The notes below the pieces were generated by a model. The model ran no database searches. It was given only the letters and a program-made list of their open reading frames with translations, and had not been told where the DNA came from. This document shows positions 22,779-33,869 of a stretch of DNA of 64,000 nt, one piece after another (within the stretch, counting starts at the first letter, position 1; each line of letters starts with the position of its first letter). The position numbers and the translations under genes were made by a program. Origin of the DNA: Aplectana chamaeleonis (lineage: Eukaryota; Nematoda; Chromadorea; Rhabditida; Cosmocercidae); assembly GCA_029168955.1 (NCBI GenBank), contig JAPDOI010001370.1, positions 1-64,000 on the forward strand. The letters run 5' to 3'.

Positions 22779-23303
22779 TTAGGTTGACGCAAAAACAATG
22801 ACCGTTAACGTATCTCAGCTCAGAATAAACTTTACTAATCGAAATAAGAACCATTAGAATCAATACATTTTTGCCAACGAGGAAGAAGTTTATTCATGTC
22901 GGTAGTAAAAATCCGGAGTTCTGGAGGCGATGAAGTCGTCGAAGAAAGATTCGGCATCATTTCGGCTTCTGAAGCACTTCTCGCGCAGGAAGTTGTCGAG
23001 GTGCTTGAAAAAAGTGGTAATCAGTAGGCGAGAGGTCCGGTGAGTACGGCGGGTGAGGCAGAGTCTCGTGATCCAATGTGCTCTGCTTCTGCAGGGTCGA
23101 TTGTGCAACGTGTTGTGCAACGCTCCACTTTTTCGAGCACCTCGACAACTTCCTGCGCGAGAAATGCTTCAAAAGCCAAAATGATGCCGAATTCTTCTTC
23201 GACGACTACATCGCCTCCAGAACTCCGGATTTTTACGCTACTGGCATAAATAAACTTGTTTCTCGTTGGAAAAATGTATTGATTCTATTTCGCATCAACC
23301 TAA
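22779..23303. mobile_element. mariner-derived MITE made of two opposed transposase 3' ends
   Basis: TA at 22777-22778 and 23304-23305 flanks a 525-bp element with ends TTAGGTTGACGCAAA and, inverted, TTAGGTTGATGCGAA, typical mariner termini. The minus strand at 23130-22890 encodes the mariner C-terminus: LDHETLPHPPYSPDLSPTDY with the third catalytic Asp, then HLDNFLREKCF and DDFIASRTPDFY. From about 23132 the plus strand encodes the same C-terminus again (EHLDNFLREKCFKSQNDAE, then IASRTPDFY). Two 3' halves thus face away from each other and share the same terminus at both ends. Non-autonomous. Confidence 0.92.
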
Positions 23304-23639
23304 TAGCTTTATCCTGGTTCCAAAGGGGCAATACGAAAACGGAAAGACCGAAGAAGCCAGCCTTTCCAGGCTGTTAGTAGTGATAGTCGATTTGCTTCCG
23401 ACTCGACACCGACGGCCTTTTGAATTCGAGCTGGTTTCTCGACCTCTGACGCAAAGGCCAGAATCTTGAGGACCTATCGATAAAAGAAATAATAATAATA
23501 ATAGTTTATTACATGAGCTTAAGGCTACATGTGCGAAAGTGAGAAAAAAAGATGTAATGAAACAGTAAATAGCAAAACGTGTCGAGAAGACGATGCATAT
23601 CATAAAAGAGAAACCTTACGCTTTGATGTCTATTTCGAG

Positions 23640-24690
23640 GAAAATTGTTACCAGCCTCCCGAATGAAGAATAACGATGCGGGATAGCAAAGTGCCTACAG
23701 ATACGGTTGAAATCCGTAGCAGTTCTATGGCAAAAAAGTGAACCCTTAGATTAGTGTTTGGCCTAGGTATGAAATGTTTAGTATTACCGACACGAGTCCG
23801 ACTGTCACCGTGCCTAAAAAGTTCGTCCATATTCACATGCAGCAAACCCACTATAATTTTGAAAAGAATGAGGGTCATTTCGCTTCCTTCTCAGTTCTAA
23901 AGTATGCAATCCAAAGGTGCTATTTCTGCACAGATAACCAGGATTTGATCGATAATCGTACCCACCACTCCGAATCAAAAGTTTTCGTGTGAAGTTGTTT
24001 TGAACCTTTTCAATTCTACTTATTCACTTCTTACTACTAGGGGAGAATATCGTGGTTCCGTACTCAAGTGTGGGCAGAATATACGCCCTCACTATTACAG
24101 AAGTTGATTTAGTTTCAAGGCCTTTGAAAAGGCTGTAAACTTTTGCGTGAGCGGAATTCATTATAGTGACAATATGGTCTTCGAAGCTGAGCTCTTCATT
24201 GATAATGAAGCCCAAGTCTCGAACCTTATGAACATTTCGATTAGCTTATTGTCAATGTAATAGAGAGTTTTTGGTTTATTCTTCGTTCGAGAGAGTTGGA
24301 GAACCTGTGACTTTTCCACTGATATCGGCAGTTGCCATTCCTCTGACCACATAACAAAGGCGTCGATAGCTCGTTGAATAACTCTATAATCGGCTTCGGA
24401 GCCTATTGCTTCATAAATTTTAACGTCATCAGTAAACAGTTTACACTTCACACCCAAGCTCTCCATTAGCGTGCTGAGCTCGAAAATGTAAATGTTGAAT
24501 AAGATGGGGGATAGGACCCCGCCTTGGGGCACTCCGCTAGTAATGGTCTTGACCTGCGAAAATGCTTAATTAATTCTGACCTGAAAGGTTTTATCGGAAA
24601 GAAATTCTTTGAGACATCCCAAAAGCGGACCATGAATACCTACTATCTCAAGTTTATCCAAAAGAAAATCATCGTCTGTTGTCATGCGCA
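23640..24690 (-). pseudogene. 5'-truncated CR1-like LINE reverse transcriptase remnant
   Basis: In minus-strand order there are LLDKLEIVGIHGPLLGCLKE, then SGVPQGGVLSPILFNIYIF, a FTDDVKIYE box (the usual first Ala of the box is Thr), KSQVLQLSRTKNKPKTL, a region with SLFKGLETKSTSVIVRAY, LPTLEYGTTIFSP, and a distal ILFKIIVGLLHVNMDELF segment. The pieces lie in different frames with stops. It is a different subfamily from the LINE at 18688-22400. RT palm and thumb are present but the 5' part is missing. Confidence 0.8.
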
Positions 24691-24699
24691 ACCCGCCGC

Positions 24700-25600
24700 T
24701 ACCCACGAGAGGCAGCTGTGTGTAAACTCTAAGGAGATAATGGCGTAGGATTGGGTGAAAGCGGGCATCATTTCCTAATGTCATGATAATTTTTACTCAA
24801 AGCTTACGGGCCAAATGAACTTCTCAATGAGAAGGGTTTTCCTGATCATGGGAACAAATCTTGTGAAGACTAAATTCGTACAAAAATGTTCCGGAATCAC
24901 TTAGGGAAATAGTCTCGAAAAAGGGCCGTCTTCATGGTCTTTATATTGTCCAACGATCGGGTTGCTTCCCATGGTTCAAAAGGGTCCGCAGCGATCGGAA
25001 TTTTCTTCTGTCAGCTGGCTCTAGATCGTGATCTGGGGCCAGAACATGAAAAATCGGCCCGAACGTCATTTGGGGTCTAGCTGGAAACATATCGACCAGT
25101 AAGACGAAGTTAGTGAGCAACAAACCTCCTCGGTCTCCCTGACAGAACCCGGCCTTTTTAGGAGTGTCTCCTAAAAATAGCCTAAATGCTAGTACCTGTC
25201 GGCTACCCTCTTTGAGCATCAGAGGCGGTCCTTAAAACGTAAACCCTACTCACTCATCATCCGAGCCGCAAAACTTCTAAGAAAATTGTGTTCTTCTACC
25301 ATTTCTGGAGTTGCGTCTATACTTGTGGTACGATCTGTTTTGGGTTTTGAGATCAAGAGTAGCTCAATTTTTGACTACTCCCTCCAAAGTGTTGATTAAA
25401 ATGGTTTTCGGGCACGAAAAATTCAGTGGTGATTTTACAGTGCAGTGAAAAATTATAGGTTCACTCTATCCAGTGAAATCACGTTTTGATTCTCACAATA
25501 CGGAGACGTTACCAATGGATTCAGGAGTGCTGGAGACCCTAGTAGGCACGGTCTCAGGAGAATAGCTCATTCAATAAAAGGTTTTGAATGTTCCGGCAAA
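24700..25600. other. no gene recognised
   Basis: Intron spacer with short ORFs only; a 92-codon minus-strand frame at 24941-25219 has no recognisable motif. Confidence 0.4.
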
Positions 25601-25604
25601 GAAC

Positions 25605-26395
25605 GATATACTGAAGCGGTGCAAAATTATAGGGCCATCGCTCTTCCTTCTAACATGAAGGTATTTTCTCACCCCATTGCGTTGAAATATGACACTCTGA
25701 AATTTGGGGCCATATTTACCACTATGTGGAGTGACCATGACGGATTTGAAGCTTTCAGCTGCCGGACAGGACCAAGTTCCCGGGGCACATGTTTCAAACA
25801 GGATATTCTCTTTGAAGAAAGCAAGATCACAGTTGTCCGTCGATGCATGGTCGGAAAATCCTGCAACATACATGAAGAGAAGTGAAGCTGGTTGGTCGAG
25901 GAAGCTTTCAAGATGCGATCAGAAGCTAGGTGCTCGAGAAGCTCCAATTGGTTGGCATTTTGCGAACGATATCCGGTGATGTTTGCAAGAAACGGTTCAC
26001 AATCAACGGTTTTGAGGATTTCCTAACTTGGCAAACATAGCGTCCCTAAGTAATGGTGGTATTTGCTGAAACAAAAAAATGCTGTTCACAAAGCACAAAA
26101 TTTGAGGTGGAAGTGTTATGACCTGAGCAGCTTTGCATTGTCACGTACGATTTGTTCTCGTCTTCATTTCATACTGCATGGACAACTAGGACTATCAGCA
26201 GGTGGCCCATGACCACCTTTTGGCATACGTTAGAATTCAACGACGTTCAAGTCTTGTTTTTCAACATGATTCAACGACGTTCAAGTCTTGTTTTTCAACA
26301 TGACAACGAGTTACCTCAGGCATTGGAGGCAACTTGCGCACACTCAGAGGTCCACATTTGAATGTTTTGTAATCACTCGTTGTCCTACCCAGACA
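25605..26395 (+). pseudogene. Degenerate Tc1-like transposase relic
   Basis: The left part starts with GCGGTGCAAAATTATAGGG, similar to the Tc1-like terminus at 35012. Near 26103 the frame reads GGSVMT, stop, AALH, resembling the GGGSVMVWG block of Tc1 transposases, and near 26296 it reads VLVFQHDNELPQALEATCAH, resembling the FQQDNxPxHT block that contains the second catalytic Asp. A 36-bp direct duplication (GATTCAACGACGTTCAAGTC and following, twice at 26231-26302) adds a further rearrangement. Stops and frameshifts make it inactive. Confidence 0.5.
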
Positions 26396-26645
26396 AAAAA
26401 GAACCAATAGAGATTTCTTCACGGTCGGCGTGCAAGAGGCTTTTCGTTTTCAATTTTTACAGCAAAGGAAGCCTATCTGGATGCGTGGGCCAAGGTTTAC
26501 CAAACAGCGGGTGATGGTCGTAATGTATTTTAACCGCGAGAGAGACGGGGAAATGGGGGATTAGCGGCGCGCGTGATTGAGCAAACGGGGAGGAGCCAAG
26601 TGCGTGATGGAACGACGGGTGAGGAGCCAAGCGCGTGATCGGAAG

Positions 26646-29180
26646 CAGGCATGTGCGAAAAACTTGGAAACCGAAAAAAAAACCGAAAAACGAAAAATTT
26701 TCGGTTTTGTATTCGAAAAATTCCGAAAAAAACCGAAAAAAAAATTGCCTTTTGATTCTTTCGTAGCGTCTTACTTTCGTAATTACATGTCTTTGATTGG
26801 AAAAACAAGGCAACGTAATCAAAAAGCTTCGAATAATGGCAATGTTTACTTAGTGAAAGAAAGGCATACGCAATCAACGTATTAATGTGAGCTATTTTAC
26901 CCTTGTTGCAGTATTGAATCCTGACGAAATTACAGCGCTGAACACACTCTTAAATTCTCATTGTGAACTTTTTGTTTAAAACTGCGGTAGTTCTCTGAAC
27001 TATCATGTCCAAGTTTTCTCGAGTTTTTGATCAAAACTGTGGGCTCGAATGTCGCCTTTAACTTTATGAAAAAAAACCGAATTCGTAGAAGTTGAAAATC
27101 GTGGGCAAGTCACAGATCAAAACGGAGCAAACGTTGCACAGAGACGAACTTCAATAGTTCTCGATGTATAGCACGAATTTCTTGCGCTGTCATGCTGAAT
27201 TTCAGTGTGAGTGATCGCGTCGAGGTCAGCACTGACCAGTAGCTCAGTCTCTCGGCGCTATTGAGCGTTAATGGCCGCGACGCAACCACACGCATTGAGT
27301 CGTGGTGTCTACACAGAGGTTAGGTTCAACCACTTTTGCTGGACGGAACTATACATGATGCCGCTCGCCCAAGAATGTTTTCAATCGCAGTTTTTTTTGG
27401 TATGGATCGATAGAGGGAGCAGAAAAATTTAGCTTGGCTCCCGCTCAAAAACTATGGGCCTCCAAAGAGCAGTTATCGACGTCTTTTTTATTAAAATCTT
27501 AAACGAAAACGGAATTCCTGACCTTGGAGCAGTGTTCCCAAAAGATTTCACTTTTGATGTCTCAACCGTTTACGGAATGTCTGGTGCCCTATACAGCAAG
27601 ATATGCTTGAAGAGAACGTGAAAACCGTGTTTTTGTGCTAAAAGAGGGCCTTTTTTGCTTGCGTTGACTTTTGAGCGTGGAGGAATCGACCGCTATGGAG
27701 GATGTTACCTACAAATGCAATCAAGCGGTTGAGCTCGCTTATCAGCACTTCCTTGACTTGATTACTTCATGTTACCACAACCTCGAGGGTCTAGGGGGCG
27801 GAAAGGGGACATGAGGCGTTTCGGTGACCTCAGAACGCCTGTTTGCATCCGTTATTTTGCCATTCCTAGCTCTTTTTAAACCGCTTTTTCGACACTGAGA
27901 GCATAGAACTCTTCTCGCCTATCATTTTACGACGAACAGTCATTGAGAATTATTATCGTGAACGCTGCCTTCAAAGTACCGATGCAGGGTATCAGCTATG
28001 CGCAATCGATAAGTGTTTTCATTTAGATTGGTGATGTTTCCTCCTATCGAATTTCATATTTTTCGTTCTTTGGAGGATTATTCCTGAAAGTTATGGCCAT
28101 GCTCAAAAGATGCGCCTTAGTCGTTTTAGTCTGCTGATAAACAGGAAATTCAAGAAATTTAGACACAGTCAGTCTAATCTTTTATCGAAAGTGATGTAGT
28201 AGAAGGAACCGTTGTGCAAGAGGCAGATAATATGTTTGCTTTTACGCGAAATCATTCTGGCAAAGGAATGACAATTTTTAGGGCTTTCGAAAAAATTGTA
28301 TCGGATTGAGCTTAAAACTTGTTTCTGGTGGTTGTTTTGGGTGCTGATTACGAATCTGATGCCTATTTGTCAGTATTTAAAAAAATACGTCCGATTTGGT
28401 CCGAAGCTTCAAAATGGGGGAAATTTCGCTGCCCAAACGCGACTTTTCACGATTTCGAGAATCTTACGATCAAATCGCCTCAAAACTTGTACATTGGGGC
28501 TATTCGAACTGCCTATCACGAATCTGCAACCCGTTTAACGATTTTCGATATATGACGGTGGGTTACGGTGGGTATACGATAGCTCGGTCAAAGTCCCAGA
28601 TTTAACTCAAAATTTACATATCTGGGTCACTGAACACGAATTTGAGGTCCATTTTTCGATTTTCGAAATTTTAAGGCAGGTATCGCCTGTTGAAAGGCAT
28701 TATGCCTACCGTTACCTACAGTAGCCCTGTCTGGCCCGAAATAGAACCCATATTCCGATACAGCGCCCTAAACAGTTGAAAGTTTTTAGCCGAATCCGAA
28801 AAAAATTTTCTGAACGCCCAACAAATTCCCTGATGGGTGGGTACCCTTACTTTTTTTAAGCATTCAAAATGCCGTTTTTCTTAGCCATTTAGCCAATTTC
28901 AAGCACGGGTCATTTATATACTCCCAAAGACCTACAGCAACGACAACGTAATTTTCCAAATCGCCACCGGAAGGTAACAAGCCTCCCTTGCGAGATCAAA
29001 TGAAAGACAAGTGCAAACTTGCTGCAGACGTCTGTAGGCATCAAAGGATCCATTGCAAGTCGCATCAGAACCACAAATTTCAGACCGAAAAAAAACCGAA
29101 AAAATTATAAACTTTTTCGTTTTTTTCGATATTGATTTGAAAAAACCGAAAAATCGAAAAACGAAAAACGCACACCCCTG
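26646..29180. mobile_element. hAT-type non-autonomous element with perfect 8-bp TSD
   Basis: The 8-bp sequence ATCGGAAG occurs immediately outside both ends (26638-26645 and 29181-29188). The termini are CAGGCATGTGCG on the left and CAGGGGTGTGCG in reverse complement on the right, with the CA-G-G start of hAT repeats. Just inside both ends are low-complexity arrays of CCGAAAAA and its complement (26670-26745 and 29080-29170). The 2.5-kb interior shows no hAT transposase or other recognisable protein on either strand. It is intronic to the zinc-finger gene. Confidence 0.88.
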
Positions 29181-29188
29181 ATCGGAAG

Positions 29189-29880
29189 GACCACGAATTT
29201 CTTAGTACGCCAAATAGGATTTTCGATTTTCATATCAATAAAGAAGTTGCATCTTAGTATGGAATTCGCTTTGCTTGCCATTGAAGTTTGGCTAAATGAT
29301 TATTTCAACAAGTGGATCTATAATCTGTCACCTTCGGAGAGTTGTGTTTTCTTGCAAAACAATCAGTACTTCTTATTGATTGAATGAAAGCTTCTAAAAC
29401 TCTGCTCCCGTAGTTCTCAGCATTACTGGATCCATTGGTCATGCTTCCGTATTGCGAGATTCAAGGTCTGTTCTACTGCAAAAGAAAATTAAGATGAACC
29501 TCTCATTTAGCACCGCACTGTATCATTTTGCGAAAATTTTGGTCCAAACCGATATCGACCTATTAGGGGTGCGTCTGTACTTTAGAAACGAACAGTAGAT
29601 GACAAGCACTATGTCGCAAGTAAGCGCTTGGCTCAACTTTGGTTTCGTGGCTCCATGCCATACGAATTAGTTGTCCAAGTTAAACGGGGAGAATATGAGA
29701 GAGATCGAAATCCGGGGCAATAGAGTGCAATTACCCACTCGCTTCTGAAGCCACTAGAAGTTCGTATTTCAAGTGTTTGTCAATTGATCAATATCGATCG
29801 AGTATAGTATAGCCCACCAGAGGTCGCAGATCCTCGTATCAATGGCGGTTGGAGATATTTAAATATGCATGAATCCTATA
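29189..29880. other. no gene recognised
   Basis: Spacer between the hAT-type element and the 5S region; no conserved feature seen. Confidence 0.4.
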
Positions 29881-29884
29881 GCAG

Positions 29885-30005
29885 CGCGTTAGCCACCGGC
29901 TTAGCGAAAGCGGTTGTGGTGCAATGAGTTGCAAGCATCTTGATCTCCAGCCGACTGCTTTTCATTGCTATGAAAATGTGAAACTTTTGGTAGACTATAC
30001 TTTTG
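29885..30005. repeat. Relative of the foldback at 38216-38420
   Basis: AGCGAAAGCGGTTGTGGTGC, AATGAGTTGCAAGCATCTTG and ACTTTTGGTAGACTATA match the right half of the foldback at 38216-38420 with scattered changes. It lies about 90 bp upstream of the 5S gene. Confidence 0.55.
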
Positions 30006-30093
30006 ACTTGCCCATCGACAGTGCTTGTTTTCAGATGATGACTTATCAACGATGAAAATTCCACGGAATTTAATAGCAATCGACAAGATGCTC

Positions 30094-30215
30094 GCTTACG
30101 GCCATACCACGTTGAAAGCACGCCATCCCGTCCGATCTGGCAAGTTAAGCAACGTTGGGCCCGGTTAGTACTCGGCTTACGGAGACGGCCTGGGAATCCC
30201 GGGTGTCGTAAGCTT
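30094..30215 (+). rRNA. 5S ribosomal RNA (solitary, possibly variant or pseudogene)
   Basis: The 122-bp segment begins GCTTACGGCCATACCACG, continues with CATCCCGTCCGATCTGGC and AAGTTAAGCAACGTTGGG (the internal control region A box), and ends GGGTGTCGTAAGCTT. The 5' and 3' ends pair as the 5S terminal stem (GCTTACG with CGTAAGC), and a TTTT stretch follows immediately, as for an RNA polymerase III terminator. It is close to the nematode 5S sequence but appears about two bases longer in the helix IV/loop E region (CTCGGCTTACGGAGAC), so it may be a divergent copy or pseudogene. No spliced-leader gene was seen nearby, and only one copy is present. Confidence 0.88.
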
Positions 30216-30539
30216 TTGCATTTCAAGTCGATCCGAGATATTCATATTGTGTATGAAAAAATAAACTAGAATTTCAAAACTAAATTAAACATCGCGAGAA
30301 CCCGTGTAGGACTTGAAACACATTTTAACGTCACGAGAACATTGAAAGCTCTACTGTGATGTGATCAACCGACCAAAGCTCTTAAGCATATGCAATAAAA
30401 TCTCGAATCTGGATCGTCGACGGTTTCAAAATCGAACCTTCATCATGGCGGCGTGGCGCAGCATTTCGGTGACGGCTGAACCGGCTACATGTTTGGCGAA
30501 GCGATTGAATTGATATGGTTTGATATGAACCAAAAAGAG
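30216..30539. other. no gene recognised
   Basis: Downstream flank of the 5S gene. Beyond the T-run no spliced-leader RNA, second 5S copy or coding region was recognised. Confidence 0.4.
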
Positions 30540-32440
30540 CGGTGGAGAGGGGAGTCATAAAGGCGGCGAGGCCAACCCTATATTTTGGCAAACTAATGCC
30601 GCGTCCCGCTGAACTGGTATGGATTCAAAAGGTTGCCACAATGGCGGTGAAACCGGCAGCACGTTTGGTGAGTCTAAACCTTATCAAAGTGGATTTGTGT
30701 GCACAGAAAACCCGGTGTGGCGTGTTATCATTATGACGTTAAAGCCGCCTCATTATCGGTACCAGTCTTGCCGGTCACTGGTTTGGTCAAGCCTCTGAGT
30801 GGTATGGGCTAGAGGCCGGCTTAGCCAGGCGTTGCGATGGCGGTGGACCCAAGCTAATTTCTACTGGTGTCATCGTTTTGAAGGCCGGCTTAGACGAGTG
30901 TTATAATAGCGGCGACGAGGCTGCTTACCTCCTTGACCGAGCCAAACTACTCACTTTTGGAGTAGCATGGATTTGAAGGCGGGCCAGAGTGGCTAGGAAT
31001 CGAAGGTCAGCTTAGACTGGTGTGATAATAGCGGGGAAGCCGTTAACCCGTTTTGAGGCGCCGGACTACTTCCCACCGGAGTGGGATGGATTTAAAGGCA
31101 GCATACACGCTCGTAAACGTGTTTGAGATAACTGCGGAACTAGAATGGTATGGCTCAGATTACAACGCCTACGCATTTTAAAGCGTAAAAAAACGCCCTG
31201 CAATGACGCTACACGAGTGAGAACTTGGCCCCACCCCTGTATCTGCCAGCCCCGTGTCTTTGCGTCCTCTTCCAAAGCAGGGGTACTGGGCCATTCTCAC
31301 CATCAGCGACGTTTGCGGGTGGTACAGTAAGTGTAATAAGTAAACCACATACATCGACTACGGTGAGAGTGGCCAAGCACCCCTGTTTTGAAGGAGGGCG
31401 GAAATATAGGGGCGGGTTCAACTATCGTCATTGTGGGTCGTTTTTGACACTTCGAAATGCGTGGGCGTTGTGTTCTGTGCCATACCATTCTAATTCCATA
31501 GTTACCTCAATTACGTTTACGAGCGTGTATGCTGCCTTTAAAGGCCGGCTTAGACGGGGATTTAATATTTCGGCGAGACCGTTTACCTACTTGGCGGAGC
31601 CGAACCACTTCCCACTGGAGTGGAGGCCGGCTTAGACGGGTCTTTTAATAAGTCGGGTGCCATGATGGAGGCGAAGCCGTTCACCATTTCGCCGGAGTCA
31701 AACTACTTTTTATGGGCGTGACATGGATTTGAAGGTCGCAAGGATTTGTAGGCTTGCTTAGAAGAGTGTCACGATGGCGGCGAAGTCGTTCACCTGTTTG
31801 GCGGCGCGAAACTACTTTCTGCTGGAGTGACATGGATTTGAAGGTCGGCTTAGACGGGTTCATAGTAACGACGAATCCATTCACCTGCGTGGACGATCTG
31901 AACCGCATCCCACTGGAGTGGTATTGATTCAAAGACCGACTAGCATTCGTAGAATTTGGTCTAGTAGATGAACGCGGCTGCGGCGGTAAATCTTCGCTCG
32001 CGATCGGAACCCCGTTAAAAGGTGGTGTCGCGAAGGCCACAGGGTTGCCACAATGACCGCGTGTCGTTCATTGGCCCGGCACGATTTGGTGGAAGCCCTT
32101 TACATCTCGCTGGAGTGGCATGCATTCGAAGACCGGCTCAGACGGATCTTCTAGTTGCGGCCAAGTCGCTCGACTACTCGGGGAAGCAAAACCCTATCTT
32201 ACTGGGGGTGTTTTGGATTTCAAAACTGGTGTAGTGGACTGTTATAACGCCGTCGAAGCCGCTTTGTTTTTGGTAGCGAGGTAGCGAGCTGTCGCAACGG
32301 CGGCTAGGCCGGCCTATGGTTTTGCTAAAGCACGCCACTTTCCACTAGGTAGGGAACCGAGTGACGGCGCAGCGAGCTGCCATAATGGCGGCGAAGCCGG
32401 CCACCGATTTGGCGAAGCCAAACCAGCAGGTGGCGGAGAT
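30540..32440 (+). repeat. Degenerate ~107-bp tandem repeat (GGCGGCGAAGCCG type)
   Basis: Roughly fifteen strongly diverged units share TAATGGCGGCGAAGCCG, CACCTGTTTGGCG, CACTGGAGTGG, ATGGATTTGAAGG and CCGGCTTAGACGGG in that order. Spacing is about 100-110 bp. A TTAA MITE (31096-31537) is inserted in one unit. The age and GC-richness set it apart from the other satellites here. Confidence 0.75.
31096..31537. mobile_element. TTAA-flanked palindromic MITE, D family (copy 1)
   Basis: TTAA at 31092-31095 and 31538-31541 flanks a 442-bp element that is palindromic over most of its length. Ends are AGGCAGCATACACGCTCG and its exact inverse. The arms continue with AACACAACGCC, CGCATTT and CAGGGGT...CTGGGCCATTC around a centre near 31317. 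The flanks are two halves of one unit of the degenerate ~107-bp repeat: the empty site reconstructs as GGATTTAAAGGCCGG, against the neighbouring-unit consensus GGATTTGAAGGCCGG. That supports TTAA as the duplicated target. Confidence 0.93.
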
Positions 32441-32454
32441 CAGAGCCGCTGCGT

Positions 32455-32645
32455 TGCGAATTGGTGGTTTTTTCCCCCGGGTCCGACACCAGGCGTCAGT
32501 CCCGGGGATCTGGCGGACTTGCAGGCACGACAGACCACAAGTTAAATTAGATTATTTTATGCTACAAGAGGAATATGAAAAGAGCTTGGAGGAAACAAGG
32601 ATAGAAAGATGGAATGAGTATTACAAGGAAAACAAGCGCCACTGA
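32455..32645 (+). CDS. Orphan ORF or possible exon, unrecognised
   Basis: Downstream of the GC-rich repeat, an AT-richer stretch after a GGACTTGCAG acceptor-like site reads VKLDYFMLQEEYEKSLEETR, then IERWNEYYKENKRH, and stops at 32643-32645. The Glu/Lys/Tyr-rich, probably helical sequence and base composition differ from the surrounding repeat, suggesting a terminal exon or a retrocopy fragment. No family was recognised and no partner exon was found. Confidence 0.2.
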
Positions 32646-32933
32646 AATAGACATCACGATCAATAATACGTGCCATGGCCAACAGGTCGTTCAGAGAAGA
32701 TGCTCTTCGCGAACCAACTGCATTTCAGGAAGAGTAGTAGTGATCTGAAGGCCAGAGGCCCCGAAACGAAGCACAGCAACGGTGAGGAGAAAATGAGCTG
32801 CTGAAGGGAAGACCACGCTTGTTCGCGGCAGGGGCGAAGACTGATGACTCGGACTGCTCCGCCCGAACCCATCCGACCGGCGTCTACCGCGCTTCCGGCA
32901 TTCTTTGCATTACCGACCACGCCCAAGCATCCA
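32646..32933. other. no gene recognised
   Basis: Spacer before the chain of three TTAA elements. Confidence 0.35.
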
Positions 32934-32937
32934 TTAA

Positions 32938-33375
32938 AGGCAGTGTCCACGATAAATTTAGTTTTCGGTTTTCCGCCGGAAATCGAAAGGCCGGGGTCTC
33001 ATTGGGGCAGTAGGGGTGAAAGAACGAACAAAAACGAGCCCGATAGAGCTTTAATCGGCTCCGAGATAAGCTCGCGCTAGTCCTTTCCGCTCGCGGTCGA
33101 GTTTTCCGAGGAACAGTTGGTCCGCTTATTCATTAGCATTGGAGCGCGAGCGCGGCTGAGTTTTAGCATTGGGGCACATTTGCTCACGCTGTCTACTTCA
33201 GGCCCATGCCAGCGCAACTGATACACCGTTGAAATGTGGCTTTTAAGAAGAAGAACTAGTTTTGGATGTTTCATAGCGTTTTTCGTGATTCTTTCTTCAC
33301 TGATGAAACAGTCTGACTCTGAACCTTCGTTTTCTGGTGGAAACTCGGAAACGATTTTTATCGTGGACACTGCCT
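32938..33375. mobile_element. TTAA-flanked MITE F
   Basis: TTAA at 32934-32937 and 33376-33379 flanks a 438-bp element with terminal inverted repeats AGGCAGTGTCCACGATAAA (19 of 19 matching in the inverse). The interior is not strongly palindromic. Its right-hand TTAA is at the same time the left-hand TTAA of the next element. Confidence 0.88.
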
Positions 33376-33379
33376 TTAA

Positions 33380-33865
33380 AGGCACAGAACGCCCAGAAAA
33401 TTATTTTCCAGTTTGTATGCTGATTTCGAAGAGTCACGCGCTGATTACAGTGGTTTCTCTGAAATCGTCCAAGACCCCCTATGAACAGAGTTATGGCACC
33501 TTAAGGATGCCTGTATTTTGAAGGTGAAACATTAGTGGACGAGTTTTCTCAGGCCTGTATTTTTCTTGATTCGCAATCATTGCGCATGAGCCAGCCACTA
33601 TAAGGAGACAGTTCGGCAGTGGACTGAAGAACGACGAATTGTTGAGAATTCATCCATCCATCTAGCCTCTATCGAGTTCGGAAATCTGGTAGGGGGTGTG
33701 GCCCGTGGTGGTGAGTGAAGGAGGTCGGGCCTGTGGTCTTCGCTTGTATCTAGCTTATTTGTAGGAATTGAGATCTCGTACTTGGCATGTGTTATACAGG
33801 AGGGGTCTACTACATAATCAAATGAAAATCACAAATTCATGTCAGAAGGTGTACTGTGTGTGCCT
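33380..33865. mobile_element. TTAA-flanked MITE G
   Basis: The 486-bp segment starts AGGCACAGAACGCC and ends GTGTACTGTGTGTGCCT between TTAA at 33376-33379 and 33866-33869. The inverted repeat is clear only for AGGCACA. The right part (33690-33825) resembles, in inverse, the arm of the foldback at 45332-45752 (AATTGAGATCTCG, CTTGGCA). It could be a real element or the remains of two. Confidence 0.6.
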
Positions 33866-33869
33866 TTAA

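Noticed and set aside
26860..29080. Transposase gene inside the hAT-type element
   Set aside because: No long frame and no hAT dimerisation or catalytic motif was visible in any frame.
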